A DNA stretch of 64,000 nucleotides from Deltaproteobacteria bacterium HGW-Deltaproteobacteria-12 (GCA_002840565.1 PHBK01000007.1:1-64000), one strand, 5' to 3'. Counted from the stretch's first letter, positions 1 through 8,987 are shown. Notes: a model not told the origin generated them from the letters alone. Translations and numbers: made by a program.

Positions 1-220
1 TACAAGATAATAAAAGCTGCTGGGAATTTCGAAAAAAAGGTGGTGCCCCTTTTTCGCTGTTTCCTTTAATAAAAAGTTAAAAGAAATTGAACGATATGTA
101 AAATGAACAACCGCGCCCAACGCCTGTTTTGTGGTCAGTTTATAATTGACTCAAAACGACGCCTTGACTATACTCTCTTCCAGGAGAAGCATGTTCTCAC
201 CAATCGAAGAGGAAAGCCCG

Positions 221-1228
221 ATGCCGATTTTTCGCCAGAATAATAAAGAGGTCTATTATGAGTTTACCGGAAACGGCAAAGGACCGGTCATTGTGTTTGT
301 CAACGGCCTTACGCAAAGGGTTATGCACTGGAAGGTTTATCAGGAGTATTTTAATAAGATTGGATACCAGGTGCTGCTCTTTGATATGATTGGGCAGGGA
401 CAATCCTTAAAGCCAGCCCTGTTTATAGATTTTCAGGCTCATGAAAAAGACATTGCTCTTTTATTAGACTACTTGAAAGTAAAAAAAGCTTATATTGCCG
501 GAATTTCGTTTGGCGGAGCCGTGGTTTTAAGATTTGCTATTGATTACCCGGATCGTATCAGCGGGATTATTCCGATAAGTACTTTCAGCGAAATGGATGA
601 TAAATTGTTTTTAGTGGGGGCTAATCTCTATGAAGGGATGATGCAGATTGGTTTTGAGTATCTGGTAAAGCTGTTTTCCATGTATAATTTTTCCAATGAT
701 TATCTTCACAAAATTCAGGATAATTTTCAGACCATGATTCGGGACAGTTTTTCCAACAACGATGTCTATGCTATTCAGAATTTAATGGAGTCACTATTGC
801 AGTTTAAAAACTTTACCCCCGAATTAAAAAAAATCACGGCGCCGACTTTGATTATGAACGGGGAATTTGACGCCCTGACGCCGCGAAGTTATCATGAAAA
901 ATTGAGAATAAACATTACAAACTCAAAATTAATCTTGATGCAACATGTTTGCCATGCTTTTACCATCGAGATACCGGAGATTGTCAGCCGCGTGATTACC
1001 GATTTTATAGAACAGGTAGAGAAGGGAACCTGGCAGGGAGACCAATCTGTATTAATCGCTACCGATGATCCCCTGTCCGCAAGGCTGTTTTACCCGTGCG
1101 AGGGCGACCATACGCGGAATATTCCCATTTTTAAAAAAGCGGGATCAACGAAAAAGATAAACTTACAAAGTAAGAAAAAAGCGGCAAAGAAAAAAAGCTC
1201 TCTAAAGAATCCTGCCGGTCAGGCATAG
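221..1228 (+). CDS. alpha/beta hydrolase, Lys-rich C-terminus
   Basis: Alpha/beta hydrolase-fold protein of about 335 residues. Numbered from the start at 221, the triad is visible: nucleophile Ser96 in GISFGG, Asp218 in NGEFDALTP and His245 in VCHAF, with the oxyanion segment VNGL near residue 28. The substrate is not known. The tail (about residues 303-335) is very Lys-rich and outside the usual fold, so it may bind nucleic acid, a polyanion or a partner. Starts at TTG 146 and ATG 191 are also open. I prefer ATG 221 because AGAGGA sits 7 bases upstream and the fold begins there. The gene is followed 20 bases later by an unknown protein, probably in the same operon. Confidence 0.8.
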   Translation: MPIFRQNNKEVYYEFTGNGKGPVIVFVNGLTQRVMHWKVYQEYFNKIGYQVLLFDMIGQGQSLKPALFIDFQAHEKDIALLLDYLKVKKAYIAGISFGGAVVLRFAIDYPDRISGIIPISTFSEMDDKLFLVGANLYEGMMQIGFEYLVKLFSMYNFSNDYLHKIQDNFQTMIRDSFSNNDVYAIQNLMESLLQFKNFTPELKKITAPTLIMNGEFDALTPRSYHEKLRINITNSKLILMQHVCHAFTIEIPEIVSRVITDFIEQVEKGTWQGDQSVLIATDDPLSARLFYPCEGDHTRNIPIFKKAGSTKKINLQSKKKAAKKKSSLKNPAGQA

Positions 1229-1248
1229 AAAATATTGTCCAGGTTCTG

Positions 1249-1881
1249 ATGATGGAAAATTATCGCGATATAAAAAAAGAAGCCATAGATTTTTTTGCCG
1301 CTCAACCATTGACCGACGAAATGGAAAGTATGATTGCGATGTTTCTTTTAAACATAAAAACATCCAATCTCATGATTATTTCCCGGTTGGAAACCTCTTT
1401 GATAGACCTGAGAATATTTAAACACCTGCAAAATCAGTTTTATCGAGATTTAGAATATTCTCAATTGCTGGCTAGGACGACCCGCTGGACACTGAATCCC
1501 TTGGTCTATTCTAATCTAATGTTTTTAGGGACAAAACTTTGGAATGAATCTGAAATTTATGAATGCATCAATTACTTTAAAGAACCGGTCATCAGATTTT
1601 TTAAATACCTGGCCTTCAATCATGCCCTGGCGGCAGACATCCGGTTCATTCCCCTTTTCCCGGCTACAACTAAACTGGATACTCCCTTTTTACAAACACT
1701 ATATGAAATAGAACTGAATAATAACCGTTCTATTCAAACTCAGATTGTTTTTCTTAAAAATATAGAAGTTCCGGAGTTGAGCATTGAAAAAAAGCAACAG
1801 ATAGTTAATGATGAAGTAGATAAAATCAATAAGTTTTTTTATGATTTTCTTTCACAGTTGATCAAGAAATATTCGAAATAA
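1249..1881 (+). CDS. hypothetical protein, mostly helical
   Basis: Protein of 210 residues that I do not recognise. It has no signal peptide and no clear membrane segment. The sequence is rich in Leu, Ile, Phe, Asn and Lys and looks largely helical, with many aromatic residues (repeated FFxY and YxxL patterns) and an amphipathic, charged C-terminus. It starts with two adjacent ATG codons and lies 20 bases after a hydrolase with a Lys-rich tail, in the same direction, so the two are likely cotranscribed. Function cannot be assigned from the sequence. Confidence 0.65.
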   Translation: MMENYRDIKKEAIDFFAAQPLTDEMESMIAMFLLNIKTSNLMIISRLETSLIDLRIFKHLQNQFYRDLEYSQLLARTTRWTLNPLVYSNLMFLGTKLWNESEIYECINYFKEPVIRFFKYLAFNHALAADIRFIPLFPATTKLDTPFLQTLYEIELNNNRSIQTQIVFLKNIEVPELSIEKKQQIVNDEVDKINKFFYDFLSQLIKKYSK

Positions 1882-1970
1882 ATAGAATAGAATTCTTTTA
1901 GAGTCGCTGGCCGTTGATTTCCAGAAAGAACATCAGGGAAAAAGTCATTCGCGGACGGCAACGACACGAA

Positions 1971-2834
1971 TCAATTTTTGCCCATAAAATACTCAACAAA
2001 CATCTCCGCCAGCCCGGCGGGATTCTCCAAATTCATGCAATGTCCGATACCGGGTAAAATCTTCAATTCACAGTTGGGCATCTCCCTGGCCATTTCTTCC
2101 AGATCACTGCGGGAAATCCATACGTCTTTTTCACCCCACAGTATCAGGTGTTGATGAATTATATTTTTCTGCTTTTTCTTCAGTTCACCTGTTTGATGCT
2201 CTCTGGTCAGGTTGATCGGTGTGCCAAACCAGATGCCGTCACTGAGCACTCTGGTCTTATCCACAATCAGCTTAAACAAATCCCTTTGCTCCGGCGTGGC
2301 GGTATCTCGGAATTGCGGAATCTGGCCCGTCTGCATGGATTCCGGAGTGAACAGCGACGGAGACGTGCCCGCCATTATCGAATAGGCAAATTCGTAATTT
2401 TCCTTCATCGACCGGAAAAGCCCGATGCCTTTTTCATCGAAAAAAACGGAAACGGGCGCAACAGGATCAAGGCAAAACACCTTGACGAACATGGCGGGTT
2501 CCATGAGCAGCATTCTTGTACAGATAATGCCGCCCGTCGAATGATTTGCCAGACAGCACTTTTTAATCCCCAGTTTTCTGGTGGCGGCAATCATATCGCC
2601 TGCGTGCTGAGTAATGGAGTAATTGCTGTAATCTGCCGTAGGCGAAGGCTTGTCCGAATCCCCGCAGCCTCTCCAGTCAAAAGCAAAAACATGAATGTCC
2701 TCGGGAAGTCGCGGCCAGACCAGGTTCATCCAGTCTAGGCAGCCTAAGTTCCCATGAATAAAGACAACAATATTATCGCCTTTGCCGAATTCTACATAAT
2801 TTAAAGCAACATTCCCTGCTGATATCCGTGGCAT
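1971..2834 (-). CDS. alpha/beta hydrolase
   Basis: Alpha/beta hydrolase of 287 residues, a normal length for the family. The oxyanion HGN is at about residue 27, the nucleophile Ser99 lies in NHSTGG (first Gly of GxSxG replaced by Asn), the acid is Asp237 in WGEKDVW and the base is His265 in GIGHCMN. The DWRGCGDSDKP loop is typical of esterase, haloperoxidase and epoxide hydrolase-like members, so the reaction is undetermined. There is no signal peptide. It is transcribed leftward, like the lipase gene upstream of it (2957-4327), with 122 bases between them. Confidence 0.82.
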   Translation of the reverse strand: MPRISAGNVALNYVEFGKGDNIVVFIHGNLGCLDWMNLVWPRLPEDIHVFAFDWRGCGDSDKPSPTADYSNYSITQHAGDMIAATRKLGIKKCCLANHSTGGIICTRMLLMEPAMFVKVFCLDPVAPVSVFFDEKGIGLFRSMKENYEFAYSIMAGTSPSLFTPESMQTGQIPQFRDTATPEQRDLFKLIVDKTRVLSDGIWFGTPINLTREHQTGELKKKQKNIIHQHLILWGEKDVWISRSDLEEMAREMPNCELKILPGIGHCMNLENPAGLAEMFVEYFMGKN

Positions 2835-2956
2835 ATTCTCCTCTGATCAAAAGCCGGGGAATCGTTTTCACAGACTGCCTGCCGGTGAAATCATCTTAAC
2901 TGTCTCGTCATCAAAAATCCGGACGTCATCTCTGCCCTGCGGCAAGTCGGATTATT

Positions 2957-4327
2957 TCAGGTTTTAATAAATGTGATCGGTATGTCCAGGCAACTCGGCC
3001 GTGGTATGCCGAATAAAAAACTCCCCCATTGAGCCTTGAGTTTATTGCCTTCTCTCGTAAATATAGCAGGCAGTATATCTCCGGCAAGAAAGAAAGGGAT
3101 ATTTCCGCAGGTTTTGGTAAGATCAAAAGTCATTTGATGTCTGACCGGTTCGAAGCTGACGGAGACATTTCCCGATATTTCGAAGAAACCTGTCGGGCTT
3201 AAAACATTTTTCCCTTTTATAGTGAAGGTGCCGTCAGGAGTTATTTCCAGCTGTCCTTCCGTCCACCCGGCTGCTGCGCAGAATCCGAGGTCCTGAGCCT
3301 TCCAGACGCCCGTTAAGTATTCCGGGATGGCGCTTAATTGCACGGCCCGGTCATACGTTGGAGCATAGGTGATATGAATCGGTGGATCAGAACTGTTCAC
3401 TTTTGGGCAATTCAGCTTCAAGAACGTATTATTAATATTGATCCGAAAAATTCCCTGGCGCTTTCCCGGACCGTCTGGCCCCTCGGTTTGATGAAGGGTG
3501 ATGGCGGATGCGGGAGTGCCTGGATGAATGGTATAGGTTCCCTTGATTGGTTGATTTCCTTCTTTTCCCTCATAAGTACCGTTTGCGTTGAATGTAATAG
3601 CGTCGCCTTTTTTCGGGCCTCCGATGACGATCCAGGAACCGACAGGTATTTGCGGAACCGGGTCCGGCGGCGCTTTTCCCAGAGAGCAGCTATCTGCCTT
3701 CCCTTCGAAAAATGCCAGACTGCAGATAAATGCTTCTGCGGAGTCGCGCAGTCCGAAATGGCCGTGACCTTTGATGACTCTATTGTCCGCGCCCTTGAGC
3801 TGCGGCGAATTTTCAAAGAAAAGAAAAAACTCATCATCGGGGCCGCTTATGGTCATGTACTTTGTCTCGCCATACGTTTCCAGACCGCCCGGATTGCCTG
3901 TATTGAGATCCTGGAGAAATTGCGCTCCGAGAGTATTGATTTCCGGGGATTGTTTGAATATCTGCGCCTGGGTCAGCGTAAGATCAGCCGCCGGCAGGCC
4001 GTGATTGCCGCCGGAGATAAGAACGGCATGCTCAACCGTCTTATGACCATCCATGAACTTGATGTAATGGCGGGAGACCGTGCAGCCGAGCGAATGAGCA
4101 ACAATGTTGACTTTTTTCGCGCCGGTCTTTGCCAGAACATCATCAATGAATCGTTTTACCTGATGGGCATAGTGCTGATGAGTCTCATTTTGCGGCGGTT
4201 TCATGGTGATGGCAAATAGTTCATTTTCGGAATATCCCTGCTCTTTAAAGCGCTGAAGCTGCATCTTCCAGCCGTCAGCGCTATCACCATTGCCATGGAT
4301 AAAAACAACAGGATATCGATTGCCCAT
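2957..4327 (-). CDS. lipase-like alpha/beta hydrolase with two C-terminal beta-rich domains
   Basis: Protein of 456 residues. Residues 1 to about 215 form a lipase-type alpha/beta hydrolase: HGNGDSADGW at the oxyanion loop, nucleophile Ser79 in VAHSLGC, and a late GHGHFG segment likely to hold the catalytic His. Two beta-rich segments follow, about 228-330 and 340-456. Both open with a G-x-W core (GSWIV and GVWKA) and carry a similar TF/AITFNANGTY or QLEITPDGTF strand, so they look like a lipocalin-type duplication. No signal peptide is visible although the domain layout resembles secreted lipases. Start codon ATG 4327 is preceded by a GGAGG-type ribosome site. Confidence 0.75.
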   Translation of the reverse strand: MGNRYPVVFIHGNGDSADGWKMQLQRFKEQGYSENELFAITMKPPQNETHQHYAHQVKRFIDDVLAKTGAKKVNIVAHSLGCTVSRHYIKFMDGHKTVEHAVLISGGNHGLPAADLTLTQAQIFKQSPEINTLGAQFLQDLNTGNPGGLETYGETKYMTISGPDDEFFLFFENSPQLKGADNRVIKGHGHFGLRDSAEAFICSLAFFEGKADSCSLGKAPPDPVPQIPVGSWIVIGGPKKGDAITFNANGTYEGKEGNQPIKGTYTIHPGTPASAITLHQTEGPDGPGKRQGIFRININNTFLKLNCPKVNSSDPPIHITYAPTYDRAVQLSAIPEYLTGVWKAQDLGFCAAAGWTEGQLEITPDGTFTIKGKNVLSPTGFFEISGNVSVSFEPVRHQMTFDLTKTCGNIPFFLAGDILPAIFTREGNKLKAQWGSFLFGIPRPSCLDIPITFIKT

Positions 4328-4455
4328 AAAGCCTCCTTAAAATGCCGGCTTTGATCTGCCCGAAGAAAGAATCCCTATTCACCGGCGCACCTATGCAATA
4401 ATATAAAGGAAAAGACGCCCTTAGTCAATGAAACAAAGAGGACCGTTGTTTGACA

Positions 4456-4484
4456 TTGACAAACCGGCGGCAAAAGCGTTAACT
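4456..4484 (+). promoter_or_regulatory. candidate sigma70 promoter for the Mla operon
   Basis: TTGACA at 4456-4461, a 17-base spacer, then TTAACT at 4479-4484, about 55 bases before the first Mla gene. A second overlapping TTGACA begins at 4450. Prediction by eye only. Confidence 0.4.
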
Positions 4485-4539
4485 GCTGACAAATATTTTA
4501 TAATTACTAATTTTTGCTGGCCGTAATTATCTCTTTATT

Positions 4540-5685
4540 ATGGACGTAAAAAAAGACTGGCAACAGTCCTACCAAATATCCTCTAAAAAACAAGACTTTA
4601 AACTGATTGTTTACCTGACGGGTGAATTCGGTCTGAAGAATCTTTCCTCATTTTCTAACGAGATACTCAGCTTATTCCGGGAACAACAGATCCAGGCTCT
4701 GGATATCGACTTTTCCGCAATCACCTACCTGGACAGTGCCGCAGCGCTTTCCTTGCTTCAGATCCAGAAAGCGGCGACGGCGGCAAGGATTGATTGCTCT
4801 CTGATCAACCTGAATGATGAAACAAAAGGAATCTTCAGTGTAATTTACGAAAAAGCCCTGACACAACCACCATTAAAGGGCAAAAAAACTCACGAGGGGC
4901 TGGTGACTCAAGTCGGGGGGGCTTCATTAAATATTATCCAGGACGTCGAAAATTTTTTGACATTTACCGGTGAACTGCTGTCGGCAATGGCTTACACTGT
5001 CCTGCATCCAAAATCATTGCGTGCCAGAGATGTTCTTTTTTATATGAAACGGGCCGGCGTGGATGGCCTGCCGATTGTTGGTTTAATCAGCATCTTGATC
5101 GGGCTGATCCTTGCTTTTATGTCCTATTTACAGCTTCGTTCCGTCGGCGCCAACATTTATGTTCCTTCACTCGTCAGTTTTGCACTGGTTAAAGAACTGG
5201 GCCCGATCATGACCGCCATCCTGGTGGCCGGCCGCTCCGGGTCGGCTTTTGCCGCGGAAATCGGCACGATGGTGGTGAACGAGGAAATAGACGCCCTAAG
5301 CACGATGGGCTTTGATCCGGTCCGGTTTCTGGCGGTACCGAAAGTTCTGGCTGCAATAATAGTCGTGCCGGTATTGACGCTCTATGCCGATTTTTTCGGC
5401 ATTCTTGGCGGATTAATAGTCGGTGTTACCGGTCTTGACCTCACGGCCACCACATACATTCTCCAGTCATTAAAAGCCATCAAGGTTTTTGATGTAGTGA
5501 CGAGCCTGATTAAAGCAGCTGTTTTCGCCATGATTATTGCAGGAATCGGCTGCCAGAAAGGCTTTCAGGTGCGCTCGGGCGCGCAGGACGTAGGTAAATA
5601 TACTACTTCCGCCGTCGTGTCGGCAATTTTTCTCATAGTGGTTGCCGATTCTATTTTTGCCATAATGTTTTATTATATGAGGTAA
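4540..5685 (+). CDS. mlaE: MlaE-family lipid ABC permease with N-terminal STAS domain
   Basis: Permease of an MCE-type phospholipid ABC transporter in the inner membrane, 381 residues. Residues 1 to about 115 form a STAS-like domain (core LDSAAA at 65-70, the usual anti-sigma-antagonist helix-capping loop). The MlaE permease domain follows from about 130, with the family signature KELGPIMTAILVAGRSGSAF near 218-237 and about five membrane segments. In E. coli the STAS protein MlaB is separate; here it is fused to the permease. The ATPase and MCE genes follow directly (7-base gap, then an 11-base overlap), so the complex is encoded as one operon. Confidence 0.93.
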   Translation: MDVKKDWQQSYQISSKKQDFKLIVYLTGEFGLKNLSSFSNEILSLFREQQIQALDIDFSAITYLDSAAALSLLQIQKAATAARIDCSLINLNDETKGIFSVIYEKALTQPPLKGKKTHEGLVTQVGGASLNIIQDVENFLTFTGELLSAMAYTVLHPKSLRARDVLFYMKRAGVDGLPIVGLISILIGLILAFMSYLQLRSVGANIYVPSLVSFALVKELGPIMTAILVAGRSGSAFAAEIGTMVVNEEIDALSTMGFDPVRFLAVPKVLAAIIVVPVLTLYADFFGILGGLIVGVTGLDLTATTYILQSLKAIKVFDVVTSLIKAAVFAMIIAGIGCQKGFQVRSGAQDVGKYTTSAVVSAIFLIVVADSIFAIMFYYMR

Positions 5686-5692
5686 GAGAGCT

Positions 5693-6487
5693 TTGCATTT
5701 CCCGGAAAAGGATACGATTATCACTGTAGAAAATGCCACCGTTCGTTTCGGCAGCAATACGGTATTGGAAAATGTCAGTTTTCAGGTGAAGAAAGGAGAA
5801 ATTCTTGTTATTGTCGGCGAAAGCGGCTGCGGTAAAACCACTCTCCTGAAAATCATGATAGGCTTGCAAAAAACCACGGCCGGCCGAGTTCTGTTTCGTG
5901 GAACAGACATAATGACCGCAGGAGAAAAGGAATTAAACAATTACCGGCAGAATATCGGGGTGCTCTTTCAGTCCAGCGCTTTGTTCAGTTCAATGACGCT
6001 GAAAGAAAATATTGCTTTGCCCCTGCAGGAATACACCAGTCTCGATGCCGCCACAATTGACTTGATTGTTAGAATGAAATTGGGCATGGTTAATCTCGCG
6101 GGCTATGAAAATCATTATCCGGCGGAACTCTCCGGCGGCATGAAAAAGCGGGCCGGCATCGCCCGGGCGATGGCTCTCGATCCGCAGGTGCTTTTTTTTG
6201 ATGAGTTATCGGCCGGACTTGATCCGATAACAGCAGTCGAGCTGGATGATTTAATTATTAAAACCAACGAAGCCCTGGGAACGACTATGGTAGTTGTCTC
6301 TCATGAATTGCAATCTATCTGTAAAATAGCCCATAGAGTGATAATGTTGGATAAAACTGCTAAAGGCATCATAACCGAAGGCACTCCCGACGATTTGAAA
6401 ACAAAAGCCACAGATCCGCGGGTGCGCAGCTTCTTTTTGCGGCAGGCTCCTGACGACAATTTCCAGGATAGGTCTTATGTCCGCTAA
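5693..6487 (+). CDS. mlaF: MlaF-family lipid ABC transporter ATPase
   Basis: ATPase subunit of the MCE lipid transporter, 264 residues. Walker A GESGCGKTT at about 42-50, Q-loop LFQSSALF near 91-98, signature LSGGMKKR at about 146-153, Walker B VLFFDEL at about 166-172, and switch His in VVSHEL. The LSGGM form of the signature is typical of MlaF. Translation appears to begin at a TTG codon with GAGGTAAGAGAG just upstream; no in-frame ATG lies closer to the family start. It overlaps the MCE gene by 11 bases, which suggests translational coupling. Confidence 0.93.
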   Translation: MHFPEKDTIITVENATVRFGSNTVLENVSFQVKKGEILVIVGESGCGKTTLLKIMIGLQKTTAGRVLFRGTDIMTAGEKELNNYRQNIGVLFQSSALFSSMTLKENIALPLQEYTSLDAATIDLIVRMKLGMVNLAGYENHYPAELSGGMKKRAGIARAMALDPQVLFFDELSAGLDPITAVELDDLIIKTNEALGTTMVVVSHELQSICKIAHRVIMLDKTAKGIITEGTPDDLKTKATDPRVRSFFLRQAPDDNFQDRSYVR

Positions 6488-7409
6488 AAGTTCAAAATTT
6501 TTAATAGGTCTCTTTGTTATCGCCGGTTTGCTGATTGGCGCCGTTGTGATTATCTGGGTCAGTGCGGCCGATATGTTTATGAAAGGGGCAACTTATGTTT
6601 CCTACTTTGATGAATCGGTGCAGGGGCTGCAAACCGACTCTGCCGTTAAATACCGCGGCGTAGAGATAGGCAAGGTTGACAGCATAAAAGTTGCGCCGGA
6701 TCACCGTCTGATCGAAGTGGTGATGAAAATAAAATTAGACGGCGATTTGCAGAATCAGATATTTTCCCAGCTGAGAACCGCCGGCATTACCGGTATAGTT
6801 TTCATTGAATTGGATCATCTCCGAGCGGGAGATAGGGTTGATTTTCAAACAGTTGCTTTTAGATCGGCGTATCCGATCATCCCTACCCGCCGGTCGGACA
6901 TCAGCCGGTTTTTAGCCGATTCCGACAAAATAATGCAAAACATTAAGGAAATTGATTTTAAAGGGATATCCGTCCAACTGAAAAATACGACCAAAGCTCT
7001 GGAAACTTTTCTGGCCGGTGATCGGACTAACCGGATATTGAACAATCTGGAATCCATGTCCGTCAATCTCGACGAATCCGTGGCCAGTCTAAATAAGACC
7101 ATTGCCGGAGGTAAAATTGACGGTGTCTTCAAAGAAACGACGGAAACACTGGTCAATGCCCGCCAGGTAATCGACCGCGCCAGGCGGGAAATTGAAGGGC
7201 TGAATATCAAAGAGCACACAACAAAGACCGGAGTGATTCTGGATACACTGGATCAAAGAACCAAGGCGATCACCCTTGACTTGCAGGATACGGCAGAAAA
7301 CCTCCGGATAACATCGGAATATCTGCAAAAGTTGGCGGAAAGCCTGAACAACAATCCGTCGGAATTAATTTTCAGCCGGCCGGCACCACCCAGAAAAATT
7401 ATGGAATAA
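6477..7409 (+). CDS. mlaD: MlaD/MCE-domain lipid-binding protein
   Basis: Periplasmic substrate-binding component of the Mla-type system, 310 residues. One transmembrane anchor at about 8-29 is followed by a single MCE domain (about 38-115, with GLQTDSAVKYRGVEIGKV). The remainder to the C-terminus is a long helical, coiled-coil-like region rich in Leu, Thr and Asn. Such tails in MCE proteins line a tunnel across the periplasm (family knowledge). The C-terminus is Pro-rich. It shares the operon with the permease and ATPase. Confidence 0.93.
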   Translation: MSAKSSKFLIGLFVIAGLLIGAVVIIWVSAADMFMKGATYVSYFDESVQGLQTDSAVKYRGVEIGKVDSIKVAPDHRLIEVVMKIKLDGDLQNQIFSQLRTAGITGIVFIELDHLRAGDRVDFQTVAFRSAYPIIPTRRSDISRFLADSDKIMQNIKEIDFKGISVQLKNTTKALETFLAGDRTNRILNNLESMSVNLDESVASLNKTIAGGKIDGVFKETTETLVNARQVIDRARREIEGLNIKEHTTKTGVILDTLDQRTKAITLDLQDTAENLRITSEYLQKLAESLNNNPSELIFSRPAPPRKIME

Positions 7410-7426
7410 GCCGTTGTGCAAAAAAA

Positions 7427-7573
7427 CTTGGTCTTGCCATAACCTGATAACCTAACCACCTAAAGGTGGCGCGAGGTCACAAGACCGGCAGGGGTGGTCA
7501 AATAAATACGGAGAACGGCATAAGGAGCCATAACGAAATACAAAAAAGAACAAGTCATTTCGTAACGGCTCCT
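7427..7573. repeat. composite palindromic intergenic repeat, copy 1
   Basis: The 181-base gap between the MCE gene and the lipoprotein gene is filled by nested inverted repeats: GGTCTTGCC (7427-7435), hairpin CCACC/GGTGG (7456-7469), CAAGACC (7480-7486), and a 17-base arm at 7523-7539 pairing with 7557-7573 at 15 of 17 positions. The same words in the same order recur after purL at 57193-57250, which marks this as a dispersed repeat family and not a simple terminator. There is no T-run, so it probably does not terminate the Mla operon. Confidence 0.6.
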
Positions 7574-7590
7574 AACCAGGAGAAATTAAA

Positions 7591-8256
7591 ATGGGAATTT
7601 ATTCATTATTGATAAAGTGCTGCCGGCAAATATCAGTAAAAAGTTTGTTACTTTTATTGTCCTTTGCGGTTGTTGCCGGTTGTGTCGGCGGCGGCAAACC
7701 ACAGGCACCGGTGGAAAATTATCTTCTTGATTATCCGGCGCCGACCTTCGAAAAACGAACCAAAATCGATGATACCATTCGGGTCAGTCGTTTTACGACA
7801 GCCACTGTCTATAACAATCACAGCATGATTTTTCGTCAGGATAATTATGCCCTTGATTCTTTTAATTATTCCCGCTGGGCGGTAAATCCCGCCGATATGT
7901 TGGGTGACAATTTGCTGCGCGACTTGCAGGCCAGCGGCTTTTTCCGAGCTGTTTTTCCCCGCTATGTTGTGGACGAAGGAAGGTATATTGTCCAGGGCGG
8001 CATCGAGGAATTTTTTCTGAGGATAGATAACAAAGGCAAAAGTGCCGTCATCAGTCTGGCAATAACACTGAAAGATACAAAACAGCGCGAAGCGGGCAAA
8101 CGCATTATGTTTCAGAAAAGATACTCCCGGGAAGAAACGCTTCCTGAACAATCGCCGCGCGGTTACTGCCAGGCGATGAGTTTTGGCTGGCAGAAGCTTT
8201 CGCCGCAGATTATTGATGACGTTTACTCGGCTATTCAAAAAGCGGAAAACAAATAA
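7591..8256 (+). CDS. ABC-type transport auxiliary lipoprotein (PqiC/DUF330-like)
   Basis: Predicted lipoprotein of 221 residues. A signal peptide of about 30 residues ends in the lipobox VVAGC, giving a lipidated Cys31. The mature part resembles the ABC-type transport auxiliary (PqiC-like) domain: an early YLLDYPAP strand, RVSRFTTATVYNNHSMIFR, and a short variable C-terminus. Such lipoproteins act with MCE proteins at the outer membrane. Its place after the permease, ATPase and MCE genes supports that, although a repeat separates it from them. RBS CAGGAGAAA lies upstream of the ATG. Confidence 0.85.
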   Translation: MGIYSLLIKCCRQISVKSLLLLLSFAVVAGCVGGGKPQAPVENYLLDYPAPTFEKRTKIDDTIRVSRFTTATVYNNHSMIFRQDNYALDSFNYSRWAVNPADMLGDNLLRDLQASGFFRAVFPRYVVDEGRYIVQGGIEEFFLRIDNKGKSAVISLAITLKDTKQREAGKRIMFQKRYSREETLPEQSPRGYCQAMSFGWQKLSPQIIDDVYSAIQKAENK

Positions 8257-8278
8257 AATTAACGGCGATAAAAAACTG

Positions 8279-8674
8279 ATGAAAGAAATAAATATCCATA
8301 CACATTCGCCTGTAGAAATGATTGACATTACAGCCGCCGTCAGCAAAGCGGTAAAAGAAGAAAATGTCCGGGATGGCTACTGCATCGTCTTTACAACTCA
8401 TACAACCGCCGCTGTAACCATCAATGAAAATGCTGATCCGGATGTGCCCCGCGATATAATCAGCGCCCTGGAAAAAGCTGTTCCGCAAAATGCATCCTAC
8501 CGGCACAGTGAAGGCAATTCCCCGGCGCATGTCAAATCATCACTGGTGGGGGCATCGGAAACAGTCTTAATCGAAAATGGCCGGCTGGTTTTAGGCACCT
8601 GGCAGTCCATTTTTTTCTGTGAGTTTGACGGCCCCCGCACACGAAAGGCATTCATCAAAACCATAAACGGATAA
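8279..8674 (+). CDS. yjbQ: YjbQ-family protein (UPF0047)
   Basis: Protein of 131 residues matching the secondary thiamine-phosphate synthase/YjbQ family: TTHTTAAVTINENADPDV early, then RHSEGNSPAH and TWQSIFFCEFDGPRTRK, which carry the conserved Thr, Asn, Asp and His residues of the family. Weak thiamine phosphate synthase activity has been reported for the family, but the physiological role is unsettled. The frame is open upstream to 8183; ATG 8279 is chosen because family homology begins there and it lies 22 bases after the lipoprotein stop, in a likely common transcript. Confidence 0.88.
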   Translation: MKEINIHTHSPVEMIDITAAVSKAVKEENVRDGYCIVFTTHTTAAVTINENADPDVPRDIISALEKAVPQNASYRHSEGNSPAHVKSSLVGASETVLIENGRLVLGTWQSIFFCEFDGPRTRKAFIKTING

Positions 8675-8683
8675 TTGATTATT

Positions 8684-8716
8684 AAGTGGACACATATTAG
8701 ATATTGGTGTACACTT
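8684..8716. promoter_or_regulatory. inverted repeat, candidate operator of the toxin-antitoxin pair
   Basis: AAGTGGACAC (8684-8693) and GTGTACACTT (8707-8716) form a 10-base inverted repeat with one mismatch, 38 bases before the antitoxin ATG. A third related half-site, AATAAGTGG, follows near 8723. Antitoxins of this class usually repress their own operon by binding such repeats. Confidence 0.45.
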
Positions 8717-8753
8717 CATGTCAATAAGTGGATAAAATCCGGGAGGTGAGTAT

Positions 8754-8987
8754 ATGGAGGTAAATATCAAAGAAGCCAGAGGCAAGTTCAGCAGCCTGAT
8801 TCATCAGGTTGAGGAAGGTATGGAAGTTATTTTAACGCGTCGGGGAATAGAAGTTGCGCGCATGGTGCCTCCAGCCGGGAAAACAAAAAGACTGCCCAGC
8901 CTCAAAAAATTTCGGGCGGCAATAAAGATTTCCGGCAAACCCTTGAGCGAAACCGTCATCGAAGGCAGGCAAGAGGAGCGCTACTGA
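8754..8987 (+). CDS. antitoxin, Phd/YefM family
   Basis: Antitoxin of 77 residues. The N-terminus (VNIKEARGKFSSLIHQVEEG, then VILTRRGIEVARMVP) is the Phd/YefM fold that binds operator DNA; the Lys/Arg-rich C-terminus would wrap and inhibit the toxin. Its TGA stop overlaps the toxin start by one base, typical of a translationally coupled TA pair. A strong ribosome site (GGGAGGTGAG) precedes the ATG. No damage is visible, unlike the TA genes at 32.5-34.3 kb. Confidence 0.9.
   Translation: MEVNIKEARGKFSSLIHQVEEGMEVILTRRGIEVARMVPPAGKTKRLPSLKKFRAAIKISGKPLSETVIEGRQEERY

Noticed and set aside
30..58. A-rich/T-rich inverted repeat near the left edge
   Set aside because: Arms are mostly homopolymeric and its gene context lies outside the window.
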